A stretch of DNA of 64,000 nucleotides from Faecalicatena faecalis. Lineage in GTDB: Bacteria > Bacillota > Clostridia > Lachnospirales > Lachnospiraceae. The DNA lies in assembly GCF_012524165.2 (NCBI RefSeq), contig NZ_JABACJ020000023.1:16251-80250 (forward strand), in the 5' to 3' direction. Position numbers and translations under genes: made by a program. The notes under the pieces are model-generated. The model ran no database searches. It was not told where the DNA came from and saw only the letters and a list, made by a program, of their open reading frames with translations. Below, piece by piece: positions 53,388 to 62,208 of this stretch; the first letter of the stretch is position 1; every line of letters starts with the position of its first letter.

Positions 53388-53421
53388 GTGCCCTTTCGGG
53401 CTGTAAAAGGAGGACAATCAC

Positions 53422-55341
53422 ATGAAAATAATCAATATTGGCATTCTTGCCCACGTAGACGCAGGAAAAACAACATTGACGGAAAGTCTGCTATACACCA
53501 GTGGAGCGATTGCGGAACAGGGAAACGTGGATAAAGGGACTACAAGAACAGACACTATGATTTTGGAACAGCAGCGGGGAATTACCATTCAGACAGCAGT
53601 TACTTCTTTTTGCTGGAATGATTATAAAATCAATATTGTGGACACTCCCGGTCATATGGATTTTTTAACCGAAGCATACCGTGCTTTATCTGTCCTTGAC
53701 GGAGCTGTTTTAGTCATTTCGGCAAAAGACGGCGTACAGGCACAGACGCGTATATTATTCCATGCGCTTCAGAAAATGAACATTCCCACCGTTATCTTTA
53801 TCAACAAGATCGACCAGGCTGGCGTTGATTTGCAGAGCGTGGTTCAGTCTGTTCGGGATAAGCTCTCCGCCGATATTATCATCAAGCAGACGGTGTCGCT
53901 GTCCCCGGAAATAGTCCTGGAGGAAAATACCGACATAGAAGCATGGGATGCGGTCATCGAAAATAACGATAAATTATTGGAAAAGTATATCGCAGGAGAA
54001 CCAATCAGCCGGGAAAAACTTGTGCGGGAGGAACAGCGGCGGGTTCAAGACGCCTCCCTGTTCCCGGTCTATTATGGCAGCGCCAAAAAGGGCCTTGGCA
54101 TTCAACCGTTGATGGATGCGGTGACAGGGCTGTTCCAACCGATTGGGGAACAGGGGAGCGCCGCCCTATGCGGCAGCGTTTTCAAGGTGGAGTATACAGA
54201 TTGCGGCCAGCGGCGTGTCTATCTACGGCTATACAGCGGAACGCTGCGCCTGCGGGATACGGTGGCCCTGGCCGGGAGAGAAAAGCTGAAAATCACAGAG
54301 ATGCGTATTCCATCCAAAGGGGAAATTGTTCGGACAGACACCGCTTATCCGGGTGAAATTGTTATCCTTCCCAGCGACAGCGTGAGGTTAAACGATGTAT
54401 TAGGGGACCCAACCCGGCTCCCTCGTAAAAGGTGGCGTGAGGACCCCCTCCCCATGCTGCGGACGTCGATTGCGCCGAAAACGGCAGCGCAAAGAGAACG
54501 GCTGCTGGACGCTCTTACGCAACTTGCGGATACTGACCCGCTTTTGCGCTGCGAGGTGGATTCCATCACCCATGAGATCATTCTTTCTTTTTTGGGCCGG
54601 GTGCAGTTGGAGGTTGTTTCCGCTTTGCTGTCGGAAAAATACAAGCTTGAAACAGTGGTAAAGGAACCCACCGTCATTTATATGGAGCGGCCGCTCAAAG
54701 CAGCCAGCCACACCATCCATATCGAGGTGCCGCCCAACCCGTTTTGGGCATCCATCGGACTGTCTGTTACACCACTCCCGCTTGGCTCCGGTGTACAATA
54801 CGAGAGCCGGGTTTCGCTGGGATACTTGAACCAGAGTTTTCAAAACGCTGTCAGGGATGGTATCCGTTACGGGCTGGAGCAGGGCTTGTTCGGCTGGAAC
54901 GTAACGGACTGTAAGATTTGCTTTGAATACGGGCTTTATTACAGTCCGGTCAGCACGCCGGCGGACTTCCGCTCATTGGCCCCGATTGTATTGGAACAGG
55001 CATTGAAGGAATCAGGGACGCAACTGCTGGAACCTTATCTCTCCTTCACCCTCTATGCGCCCCGGGAATATCTTTCCAGGGCTTATCATGATGCACCGAA
55101 ATACTGTGCCACCATCGAAACGGTCCAGGTAAAAAAGGATGAAGTTGTCTTTACTGGCGAGATTCCCGCCCGCTGTATACAGGCATACCGTACTGATCTG
55201 GCCTTTTACACCAACGGGCAGAGCGTATGCCTTACAGAACTGAAAGGGTATCAGGCCGCTGTCGGCAAGCCAGTCATCCAGCCCCGCCGTCCAAACAGCC
55301 GTTTGGATAAGGTGCGCCATATGTTCAGTAAGATTCCTTGA
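53422..55341 (+). CDS. tet(W): Tetracycline-resistance ribosomal protection protein, tet(W)-type mosaic
   Basis: 639 residues, an EF-G-like GTPase that removes tetracycline from the ribosome. G1 AHVDAGKTT, G3 DTPGH and G4 NKID are intact; ATG follows AAAGGAGGACAATCAC. From about residue 128 (MNIPTVIFINKIDQAGVDLQSVV onward) it is nearly identical to Tet(W) as I know it. Residues 1-125 instead carry IAEQGNVDKG, TSFCWNDYKINIVD and FLTEAYRALSVLDGAVLV, closer to Tet(32)/Tet(O)-type proteins. Base composition rises in GC after the first 400 bases, in line with a mosaic junction. The end (MFSKIP) also differs from the Tet(W) end (MFQKVM). Confidence 0.9.
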   Translation: MKIINIGILAHVDAGKTTLTESLLYTSGAIAEQGNVDKGTTRTDTMILEQQRGITIQTAVTSFCWNDYKINIVDTPGHMDFLTEAYRALSVLDGAVLVISAKDGVQAQTRILFHALQKMNIPTVIFINKIDQAGVDLQSVVQSVRDKLSADIIIKQTVSLSPEIVLEENTDIEAWDAVIENNDKLLEKYIAGEPISREKLVREEQRRVQDASLFPVYYGSAKKGLGIQPLMDAVTGLFQPIGEQGSAALCGSVFKVEYTDCGQRRVYLRLYSGTLRLRDTVALAGREKLKITEMRIPSKGEIVRTDTAYPGEIVILPSDSVRLNDVLGDPTRLPRKRWREDPLPMLRTSIAPKTAAQRERLLDALTQLADTDPLLRCEVDSITHEIILSFLGRVQLEVVSALLSEKYKLETVVKEPTVIYMERPLKAASHTIHIEVPPNPFWASIGLSVTPLPLGSGVQYESRVSLGYLNQSFQNAVRDGIRYGLEQGLFGWNVTDCKICFEYGLYYSPVSTPADFRSLAPIVLEQALKESGTQLLEPYLSFTLYAPREYLSRAYHDAPKYCATIETVQVKKDEVVFTGEIPARCIQAYRTDLAFYTNGQSVCLTELKGYQAAVGKPVIQPRRPNSRLDKVRHMFSKIP

Positions 55342-55586
55342 TACGCCACAGCAAGGATGGTTATTGCATTTCCCTGCCTTTCGTGGTAAAATGTAGTTGT
55401 AAACCACCAGAGAAAACAACAACCCTGCTACCCCCCGTTATCACCACCGATAACAATTTGATAACAGCCCATCGTATAGGGCTGGATAATATGGACACAT
55501 CAAATAATCAAAAAAATGAGGTATCAAATTTATGAAGCAAAATCCGTTAAATATGATGCCCAACAACGATTTTGAATAATGTACTT

Positions 55587-55618
55587 GATGGCTACTCAAA
55601 CGAGCAGCCATCTTTTTC
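55587..55618 (+). terminator. Terminator downstream of the tet gene
   Basis: GATGGCT/AGCCATC 7-bp stem followed by TTTTTCTT. Between the tet stop and this point (55342-55586) only two very short overlapping frames (14 and 15 codons) occur; I do not call them genes. Confidence 0.7.
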
Positions 55619-55647
55619 TTGACAAAATAGTTTTCCTTGTGTATAAT
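55619..55647 (+). promoter_or_regulatory. Strong promoter of the DUF1413-like gene
   Basis: TTGACA (55619-55624), 17 bases, TATAAT (55642-55647): full consensus, 43 bases before ATG 55690, which has AAGGAGG 5 bases upstream. Confidence 0.75.
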
Positions 55648-55689
55648 GGGCATAGCACCTATCCCCATAAATATTTTAAGGAGGTCTCT

Positions 55690-56058
55690 ATGGCACGAGT
55701 TTATTCAAATTACTCTGAGGAAGAAATTTTATTGCTTCAACGAGAAAGCGAAAAAATGGGATTAAGTTTATCTGCATATCAAAAGTACAGAACCTTGTTA
55801 TCTTTGACCGATAACAACACCATTGATATTGCAGACTTAATTTCAAAAATGAAAGACACTCTTTCTGCAAAGAAAGAAGGCGATGTTTTTATAGTATCGT
55901 CACTAGTCCCTAATGAATGGGTATCATTATCAAGGTCCGAAAAGAATACACTTTCTAAAGCACTAAAAAAGATTGTAGATGAGAACCCCAAAGCATACCA
56001 AGTTAACGATGTTTTACCGGGAAAAATCAATCAATACATCGTCTTAGGAGGTCAATAA
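55690..56058 (+). CDS. DUF1413-like small protein
   Basis: 122 residues. The N-terminal half is helical (ARVYSNYSEEEILLLQRESEKMGLSLSAYQKYR), like a ribbon-helix-helix or MobC-type N-terminus. The C-terminal half, FIVSSLVPNEWVSLSRSEKNTLSKALKKIV, resembles DUF1413. It overlaps the next small frame by one base (TAATG). It could be a DNA-binding antitoxin or accessory of a lost mobilisation gene; uncertain. Confidence 0.6.
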   Translation: MARVYSNYSEEEILLLQRESEKMGLSLSAYQKYRTLLSLTDNNTIDIADLISKMKDTLSAKKEGDVFIVSSLVPNEWVSLSRSEKNTLSKALKKIVDENPKAYQVNDVLPGKINQYIVLGGQ

Positions 56059-56201
56059 TGAAAAGTAATGATATGATAAATTTGATTATCGATGTTGAGA
56101 AAAATCAGCACGGTATCACTCAGTTATACCCCTCACGAATACATTATTTTCAGAGAACAAAAGTACAGTTTACAAGGGACTACACAGGGTAACGGTCTGA
56201 C
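56058..56201 (+). CDS. Small ORF, possibly a truncated partner gene
   Basis: 47 residues, ATG overlapping the previous stop (TAATG), with GGAGG 6 bases upstream. It starts MKSNDMINLIIDVEKNQHGITQLYPSRIHYFQ and ends TVYKGLHRVTV just where the GC-rich module begins, so its true C-terminus may have been replaced. No family recognised. Confidence 0.4.
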
Positions 56202-56218
56202 GGGAGGATTACCGCCCG

Positions 56219-57730
56219 TCAGATTTTCCATGTAATGTTCAAGCTGTCGCTTGTGGCGGCAACGGTGGTAATCATCAAATCCACCACCCGCCGCTTGTCG
56301 TCAAAGGATACATCGTCCCATGTGTCGAGGTAGCCGGAAATCTGGTTGACCTGTCCCGGGCTGATGGTTTCCACCGTCAGCTCGGCTATCTGCTTCACAA
56401 GTTCCTGCTTGCGCCCGTCCAGTTCCGCTATCTTCACATTCACATAGGAGAGCAGGACATTGTTCGCGCCCGTCAGACTGTCCACCAGCTTTTCAATCTC
56501 GCTGTCCACATGGAGAAGCTCTACTTGCAGGGCGGCGATTTTGGGATTGGCCTTTGCCGCTTTCTTCCTGCCCGTCAGCGTCTTGTGCTTTTCCAGCTTC
56601 TTCACCATCTGCTGGTAAACCACCGCTTCCAGTTCGGAAGTGATGATTTTCCCACAGCCCGGACAGCTTTTATTGTCCAGCCGTTTCGTACAGCGGAGAT
56701 ATTGCCTGCCGGACGGATTGAAGATACTCATAAGCGCATATCCGCAGTTCCCGCACTTGATTTTCCCCGCCAGCCATGTGTGGGTGGCTTTTCGGGCGGA
56801 CTGGATTTTCATGTTGTTCATCAGCTTCTTGCGGCAAGCCAGCCATATATCCGCCGGAACAATGCCCTCATGGGGAGCCAGCACCAGCATTTGGTCTTTC
56901 AAGTCGTTTTTCTTGCTGGGCTTCACATCCCGCCCCTGATACAGATAACAGCCGTTTGTCCCCGTAAAGTCGGCGGCGTCATTGACGATAACCGTACCCT
57001 GGCTTTTGAAAAATTCGTACACATCCAAGTCCGCCTGCACATAGACGGGATTGCGTAACATCTGCGCCAGTGTGGGGCGTATCAGTTCCTTGCCGTAGAA
57101 CAAAATCCCCTGTTCGGCAAAGTACCGGGTAATGTCCCCGTAAGAGGTTGTGGGCTGGGCGTACATCTCAAATATCAGCCGGATATTGGCCGCTTCGTCC
57201 GGGTTTACCACCAGCTTCTTTGTGTTGATACCGTCCATTTTGATAGGCTCGGTGTGGAAGCCGTAAGGGGCTTTCCCGCCCATCTTGAAGCCCCGCTGAC
57301 TGCGGGAGTAGTAAGCGTCTGTCACCCGCTTCTGTATCGTTTCCCGTTCAAGCTGGGCGAACACGATACAGATATTCAGCATAGCCCGCCCCATCGGGGT
57401 GGAGGTATCAAACTTCTCCGTAGAGGACACAAACTCCACATCGTACTGCTGGAACAGTTCCATCATGTTGGCAAAGTCCAGAATGGAACGGCTGATACGG
57501 TCAAGTTTGTAAACAATGACCTTTGCAATCAAGCCCCGCTTAATATCCCGCACCAGTTCCTGAAACTTCGGGCGGTCTGTGTTCTTGCCGCTGTACCCTT
57601 TGTCTGTGTATTCCTTACAGTTCCCGCCTTTCAATTCGTATTTGCAAAACTCAATCTGGCTTTCAATGGAAATGCTGTCCTTTTTGTCTACCGATTGCCT
57701 TGCATAGATCGCGTCTATCCTGTTATTCAT
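56219..57730 (-). CDS. Large serine recombinase
   Basis: 503 residues from the ATG at 57730 (AAGGAGCGACAAA upstream). Resolvase N-domain: IDAIYARQSVDKKDSISIESQIEFC with the catalytic Ser, then DKGYSGKNTDRPKFQEL, VYKLDRISRS and GRAMLNICIVFAQLERETIQ. The recombinase domain has APYGFHTEPI; a zinc ribbon follows (IKCGNCGYALMS...CPGCGKI), then a coiled coil. Large serine recombinases of this type excise and integrate mobilisable transposons of the Tn4451 class. GC content is clearly higher than in region A. Confidence 0.9.
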   Translation of the reverse strand: MNNRIDAIYARQSVDKKDSISIESQIEFCKYELKGGNCKEYTDKGYSGKNTDRPKFQELVRDIKRGLIAKVIVYKLDRISRSILDFANMMELFQQYDVEFVSSTEKFDTSTPMGRAMLNICIVFAQLERETIQKRVTDAYYSRSQRGFKMGGKAPYGFHTEPIKMDGINTKKLVVNPDEAANIRLIFEMYAQPTTSYGDITRYFAEQGILFYGKELIRPTLAQMLRNPVYVQADLDVYEFFKSQGTVIVNDAADFTGTNGCYLYQGRDVKPSKKNDLKDQMLVLAPHEGIVPADIWLACRKKLMNNMKIQSARKATHTWLAGKIKCGNCGYALMSIFNPSGRQYLRCTKRLDNKSCPGCGKIITSELEAVVYQQMVKKLEKHKTLTGRKKAAKANPKIAALQVELLHVDSEIEKLVDSLTGANNVLLSYVNVKIAELDGRKQELVKQIAELTVETISPGQVNQISGYLDTWDDVSFDDKRRVVDLMITTVAATSDSLNITWKI

Positions 57731-57820
57731 TTTGTCGCTCCTTTTCTTAAAAAGAAACGGAGCTGCTGACAGTTCTATTATACCGCCAGCAGCCCCGCAA
57801 ATCAACGATGGCTTCGGGAT

Positions 57821-58036
57821 TTATGCCCCGGCTTCCTCTTTCTGCCGCTTATCGGCATATTTGCGGAACACCTCATAAAGCTGCTGCTCCAGTTCCCGGC
57901 GTTTGGTCGCTTCCTGCTCCGGCGTGAACACCGGGGAGAGGTTTTCCAGCGTGATTTCCTTTCCCTGAAAAGTCACGACTTCTGTTTCCTTTTTGTATCT
58001 GATATTGTTACTTATAAAATCACCTTTCCTTTCCAT
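57821..58036 (-). CDS. tnpW: TnpW family transposon protein
   Basis: 71 residues: ISNNIRYKKETEVVTFQGKEITLENLSPVFTPEQEATKRRELEQQLYEVFRKYADKR, matching the short TnpW proteins of Tn4451-like elements. It overlaps the relaxase end by 17 bases in another frame. The ATG has a poor ribosome binding site; coupling to relaxase translation is likely. Function unknown. Confidence 0.72.
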   Translation of the reverse strand: MERKGDFISNNIRYKKETEVVTFQGKEITLENLSPVFTPEQEATKRRELEQQLYEVFRKYADKRQKEEAGA

Positions 58037-58964
58037 ACTGCCGCTGCTGCCGTTTCAGTTCCGCCAGTATATCCGGCGGGATACGGTCAACCAGCCTTTG
58101 CATATCGTGCAGTTCGCTTTCCAGCTTTGCCCGCTCCATGCGGTCTTTGATTTTGCCGCTCTCGCTGGCTCTGGCTCGTGCTTCCAGCTTCTCATTTTCT
58201 GCCAGCAGGTCATTGATTGTGACCTTGTACTTTTTCAACTGCCCGGAGAAATTCTCCATCTGCGGGAACCACTTTTTCAGCATGGAGAGGGCTTCCTCTT
58301 TTTTCTTTCCGGCGTTCAGCGGGTTAATGCCGTCCAGTGTGGCTTCAATGGCTCTTGCCTGCCGGGAGAGGGAAACCGCCTGTTTGAAAAGCCGGGTGGG
58401 GATATGCTTCCGGCCTGTCTTGCTGGCGCTTTCCCCACGCTCCAAGTCGGGATATTTCTCCACCATGTAGGCGTGAAAATCATCCTGCCACTTCGTCAGG
58501 TTTGCCCGGTTGCCGATAATCTCCTTAGCGCACAGGCGGTTGTCCTTTGTCAGCGGAACAAAGGTCAAATGCAGGTGGGGCGTTTTCTCGTCCATGTGTA
58601 CCACCGCCGACACGATATTTTCCCGCCCTACCCGGTGGGTGAGGAAATCCGCCGCCCTCTGGAAAAACGCCTGTATCTCCTTTGGGGATTTCCCCTTGAA
58701 AAACTCCGGGCTGGCGGTTATCAGCGTATCGACAAACCGTGTGCTGTCCTTGCGGGTTCGGCACCCGGCCTGCTCAATCCGGCTCTGAATGAAGTGGTAA
58801 TAGCGTCCCTCCGGCTTGACGATATGGAAGTTGTATTTGCTCCGGCTGGTGTCAATATCAGGGTTGCTGGCGTATTGGTCTTTCTGCCGTTCGTGATGGG
58901 CTTCCAGCGGCCTTGCCGGGTTGCCCTTGTGCTTCTCAAAACGCAAAATTGCGTGCTGTGCCAT
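58020..58964 (-). CDS. mob: MobV-family relaxase (plasmid recombination/mobilisation protein)
   Basis: 314 residues. The relaxase metal motif VVHMDEKTPHLHLTFVP (HxDExTPHxH) is characteristic of the MobV/Pre family; the N-terminus is AQHAILRFEKHKGNP. The C-terminal half is a long coiled coil (LLAENEKLEARARASES...). It would nick an oriT and lead mobilisation using the transfer apparatus of a helper such as the ICE in region A. oriT is expected upstream (58965-59147), where I see no clear stem. Confidence 0.88.
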   Translation of the reverse strand: MAQHAILRFEKHKGNPARPLEAHHERQKDQYASNPDIDTSRSKYNFHIVKPEGRYYHFIQSRIEQAGCRTRKDSTRFVDTLITASPEFFKGKSPKEIQAFFQRAADFLTHRVGRENIVSAVVHMDEKTPHLHLTFVPLTKDNRLCAKEIIGNRANLTKWQDDFHAYMVEKYPDLERGESASKTGRKHIPTRLFKQAVSLSRQARAIEATLDGINPLNAGKKKEEALSMLKKWFPQMENFSGQLKKYKVTINDLLAENEKLEARARASESGKIKDRMERAKLESELHDMQRLVDRIPPDILAELKRQQRQYGKER

Positions 58965-59147
58965 TCTGCTCCTTTCCCCATTCCTTTCCTATCCGGGGTT
59001 TTCCACAGGGAAAATCCCGCAGAAAATAGCTCGGATAGGATTGGAATGGATAGAATATAAATCAATCTTTTTAATCTTTGTATTTCTATATACCGTCCGG
59101 TTTTCGTACTTCTCAGGAGTGATTTCCGTACTTCATGGGTACGGTTT

Positions 59148-59543
59148 TCAGCCCTCCGGCGTACCAGAACGGGATTTCTTGAAGTCGGTGTTCGGAACCG
59201 CTTCATAGGATTTTGGGAAAATGCGGTTGGGTTTTCCACAGCCCTGCTTCTGGATCTCCACCAGTCCGGCATATTGCAGTTCCCGCATGGTATTTACCGC
59301 TTTCTGCCGCCCACAGCGGAGCAGGTCAACTACCTCGCAGATGGGATAGTACAGGTAAATCCGCCCGTACTCGTCCGCCCACCCATTCTTGCGGGATAAC
59401 TCTGTCCGGCGCAGGATAAAGGCGTACAACACCTTTGCCTCGTTGGACAGGGGCTTGAATGTAGGGGCTTCAAAGAGAAAATTCGGGAGCCGGGTGAAGC
59501 TGAACGCCTGTTCCGGCTGGTGAATGTAAATCGTGTTTGTCAT
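59148..59543 (-). CDS. RepA_N-type replication initiator (short)
   Basis: 131 residues. SFTRLPNFLFEAPTFKPLSNEAKVLYAFILRRTELS and GRIYLYYPICEVVDLLRCGRQKAVNTMRELQYAGLVEIQKQG are the RepA_N domain. It ends shortly after the winged helix (KSRSGTPEG), so it lacks the C-terminal domain of the region-A copy (272 residues). Either a short natural form of mobilisable transposons, or truncated. Confidence 0.8.
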   Translation of the reverse strand: MTNTIYIHQPEQAFSFTRLPNFLFEAPTFKPLSNEAKVLYAFILRRTELSRKNGWADEYGRIYLYYPICEVVDLLRCGRQKAVNTMRELQYAGLVEIQKQGCGKPNRIFPKSYEAVPNTDFKKSRSGTPEG

Positions 59544-59653
59544 ATCGTGTTTTGTGGACGGTTAGAAGCCCGTTTTCCGGGGCGGGCGATACTTTATACC
59601 ACCTGCCCCGGTTTGGGGCCTGCGAAGCCTTATAAATCAAGGCTTTTCCGCTC

Positions 59654-60067
59654 CTAACTGTCCACAGCAGACCTCCTTTTCCGTTCACTTTCTGTTTTCT
59701 GCCGCCTGTGAACTCTGGCGGCGCAGTCCGGGCAGTATTTAGCCCGGTTGGATTTGGGGACGAACACGCCGCCGCAAACCGCACAGCGTTTCATGTCCTT
59801 ATCCCGGAAAATCTCCGCTTTCAGCGTCCCGTCCAGCGGCAAGACCGCCCAGCGGAACCACTTACAGCAGACCGAGAAAGAAACCGTCTGCGGGCAGGTG
59901 CAGGCGTCCCCATCGTCAAGGACAATGCAGTTGCCGTCCTCACAGCAACAGCACTCCCGGCGTATCAGGCTGGCCGCCTGTTTCTTCTGCGCCGGTGTCA
60001 TGCGGTAAAGGGAACCGTCCGGCCTGCGTTCCAGCGGCGGCAAGTCTTTATAGGGGTTATCTCTCAT
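59654..60067 (-). CDS. Cysteine-rich VLP protein
   Basis: 137 residues from the ATG at 60067 (ATGGAGGGAACGC upstream); the longer frame to 60166 has no ribosome binding site. A Cys-rich centre ECCCCEDGNCIVLDDGDACTCPQTVSFSVCCKWFRWAVLPLDGTL is the Cys-rich VLP domain; near the C-terminus CAVCGGVFVPKSNRAKYCPDC is a zinc ribbon. Common next to RepA_N and MobV genes in mobilisable elements of gut Firmicutes; role unknown. Confidence 0.82.
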   Translation of the reverse strand: MRDNPYKDLPPLERRPDGSLYRMTPAQKKQAASLIRRECCCCEDGNCIVLDDGDACTCPQTVSFSVCCKWFRWAVLPLDGTLKAEIFRDKDMKRCAVCGGVFVPKSNRAKYCPDCAARVHRRQKTESERKRRSAVDS

Positions 60068-60420
60068 GCGTTCCCTCCATTTTGCTTTCCATTGCCGTTC
60101 TCCCCGAAAAGGTTTCCTGCCTCGTCGTCGCAAGCTGCGTATCGCTCGTTTCGCCGCAAGCGGCAAAACTCACTCGCTCCGCTGCTCCTCCTCTTCCCAC
60201 AAAGCCATGCGGCTTTGCGGGGGCCCCGACAATAGCGGCGTATTCCGGCGTTGGCACGCTCCCCGCAGCTTCGGGACGTTTTGTCCCGAAGTGACCTCTG
60301 GACAAAGTGTCCAAAAGTCCGGCTCCTGGCGGTGCTTCCCCAGCCGTGGTATTCTCTTTTCGGACGGTCATTCTGTTTTCAAGGTGCTGTCCATCGATGA
60401 ACTACCCTAAGTCTACACGA
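60068..60420. other. GC-rich stretch without a convincing gene
   Basis: Open frames exist on both strands, but none has a ribosome binding site or recognisable domain. Several short direct and inverted GC-rich motifs are present (for example GGGACGTTTTGTCCCG at 60275-60290). It may hold an origin or control region for the module, or be a decayed gene. Confidence 0.4.
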
Positions 60421-60449
60421 AAAAAATGCAAATCCCGGCTTTTTGCGAG

Positions 60450-60510
60450 AATTGCATTTTGATGAAGTTTACACTTTGGAAATTGCATTTTTGCAATTAT
60501 CTTGTATAAT
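60450..60510 (+). promoter_or_regulatory. Promoter with palindromic operator
   Basis: TATAAT at 60505-60510 is preceded by a perfect palindrome AATTGCA-TTTT-TGCAATT (60481-60498) covering the -35 area. The half-site AATTGCATTTT is repeated at 60450-60460 and a partial one occurs at 60425. This is the likely binding site of the HTH regulator encoded directly downstream. Confidence 0.6.
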
Positions 60511-60537
60511 GGAAGTATGCGGAGGAGGTGCGTGTCT

Positions 60538-61338
60538 ATGGCTTTACCCGGAACACCCGGACAGCGGATTTCCGATTTATGCAACGGGAACCACATCACA
60601 CAAAAGGAACTTGCGGAGAAGATAGGCGTTTCCGCTTCCCAATTGAGCCGCATTGTCAGCGGCGAAACAAGAACGGTAAGCAGTGATATTCTCATAGGTG
60701 TGGCAAAGGAATTTAAGGTATCGACAGACTACATACTGGGCTTGTCTACCGTGAGCGTCCGTAAAAGTTACGATATTTCTGAATTAGGCTTGTCAGAGGG
60801 GGCCGTGAGGGGGCTTGTGACGGGTGCTGTTGATGTGCAAATCCTCAACCGTCTGTTGGAACACAGGAATTTTCCCAAGCTGATAGATTTGATACGGATT
60901 TATTTTCAGGATACGGCGGCAAAGGGCATAACAGCAAGAAACCAGCTTATCGAGATGGCAACGGCTTCCCTGTCCGACCTGATGAAAGAACACCCGGAAC
61001 ACCGGGCAGAAGCGAAGCAGGATTTACAGCTTTTGAACGCCCAAAAGATGGGGGAACATGAAGCGGAGATTGAAAAAATCAAAAATGTGTTCCTGGCTAT
61101 CCTGCGGGACATTAAGAAAGACATAGACAACGGGGAACAGCCGGGAGAAGCTGTGACCGCCGCTATGTTCCAAGCCATGCGGGACGCACTGGCGGAACAG
61201 AAACAAAAACCGCTTTCCATTGACGATGTAACGGCGATGATAGCCGGACAGATTGGACAGCTTGCGCCGATGGACGAGGAAACCGCCGACCTGTTTCAGC
61301 GGTTAGTAAAGAAAATGATTGAACAGGCAGAGAAATAA
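60538..61338 (+). CDS. XRE family regulator with long C-terminal domain
   Basis: 266 residues from the ATG at 60538 (GGAGGTGCGTGTCT upstream). The N-terminal HTH reads RISDLCNGNHITQKELAEKIGVSASQLSRIVSGETRTVSSDILIGVAKEFKVSTDYILG. The remaining 190 residues are helical with a possible coiled coil (MGEHEAEIEKIKNVFLAILRDIKKDID). It probably regulates its own promoter and the mobilisation module. Similar genes flank MobV/VLP modules. Confidence 0.85.
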   Translation: MALPGTPGQRISDLCNGNHITQKELAEKIGVSASQLSRIVSGETRTVSSDILIGVAKEFKVSTDYILGLSTVSVRKSYDISELGLSEGAVRGLVTGAVDVQILNRLLEHRNFPKLIDLIRIYFQDTAAKGITARNQLIEMATASLSDLMKEHPEHRAEAKQDLQLLNAQKMGEHEAEIEKIKNVFLAILRDIKKDIDNGEQPGEAVTAAMFQAMRDALAEQKQKPLSIDDVTAMIAGQIGQLAPMDEETADLFQRLVKKMIEQAEK

Positions 61339-61358
61339 ATGTAGGAGAATATTAGAAA

Positions 61359-62057
61359 ATGGGAAAAAGCAACTCGTACTATATGCAGCTTCATGTAGAA
61401 GCACTGTTTACAATGAATGAAAAGAACGAACTTATGACTATAAGGGAACCATGGGACTCCACTTCACAGCCGGCTCCCCGCTTCTATTTGACAAGACCAC
61501 TTTACGAAAAACCACATACTTATTTTCGTGCTGACGTACCGAAAGAATTAAGAGAAAAACTACAATCAATTACCAACAGAGAGCCAGTACTGATGCTGCC
61601 GAATGAATCACCTATTTATGATAAAGAATATCGGCAACTATTAGGAGAAAGTAAGATTTCAGAAGATGCTTGTTTTTGGCTTCCTGAACAGCCAAAGTTA
61701 AAAGCCTGCTTACTCACTAAAGACAACATTGAGCCTCAGATGAGCCACTATTTTCCCTGGCTACCTGAAGAGTTGCTGGATGTTCCCTTTTGCGCTGCTT
61801 ATTTGGAAGATTCTCAAGTCGTATCTATTTGTCGTAGTGTTCGGATTATTCTTGAGGCAGAGGAAGCGGGAATTGAAACGGCTGAACTTTACAGAAGAAA
61901 AGGGTATGCATTCCACACACTTGCAGAATGGGCAGAAGCAGTTAGACGAAATGGTAGTATTCCTTTGTATAGTGCGTCCACTTCTAACTTAGCCTCTTTA
62001 GGTTTAGCAAAAAAGGCAGGCGGCATTTTCTTTGGTAACGGTTTTTGCGTTTGCTGA
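61359..62057 (+). CDS. GNAT-type acetyltransferase
   Basis: 232 residues, ATG after TAGGAGAATATTAGAAA. The N-terminal half is unfamiliar; the C-terminal 75 residues fit a GNAT fold: AGIETAELYRRKGYAFHTLAEWAEAVRRNGSIPLYSASTSNLASLGLAKKAGG, where RRKGYA corresponds to the acetyl-CoA loop. The substrate is unknown. Placed in a resistance island, an antibiotic or toxin could be the target, but this is inference. Confidence 0.7.
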   Translation: MGKSNSYYMQLHVEALFTMNEKNELMTIREPWDSTSQPAPRFYLTRPLYEKPHTYFRADVPKELREKLQSITNREPVLMLPNESPIYDKEYRQLLGESKISEDACFWLPEQPKLKACLLTKDNIEPQMSHYFPWLPEELLDVPFCAAYLEDSQVVSICRSVRIILEAEEAGIETAELYRRKGYAFHTLAEWAEAVRRNGSIPLYSASTSNLASLGLAKKAGGIFFGNGFCVC

Positions 62058-62069
62058 TTTATGGTTTTG

Positions 62070-62177
62070 GGGTATAATAAACTGTTTGAAGAAGAAAAGA
62101 AGCGGCTAAAATAGATTGCGGAGAAGTTGGACTTGCCGAAAAATCCAAACCCACAGCGGGGACGGAAAAAGAAATAG
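62070..62177 (+). pseudogene. Remnant of a gene end
   Basis: An in-frame stretch GYNKLFEEEKKRLK-stop-IAEKLDLPKNPNPQRGRKKK-stop, with a TAG at 62112-62114. Both halves look like one C-terminal coding piece broken by a point mutation. It lies between the acetyltransferase and kinase genes and marks an old junction. Parent gene not recognised. Confidence 0.4.
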
Positions 62178-62208
62178 AGAACAGCAAATCGAAATAGGAG
62201 GAGTGAAA

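Noticed and set aside
55491..55579. Two overlapping peptides of 14 and 15 codons after tet
   Set aside because: They overlap by ATGA and one has a GAGG site, but they are too short and without recognisable features; possibly the remains of a gene.
57993..59060. 355-codon plus-strand frame
   Set aside because: Antisense to the MobV relaxase, whose HxDExTPHxH motif is unmistakable; high GC creates long chance frames.
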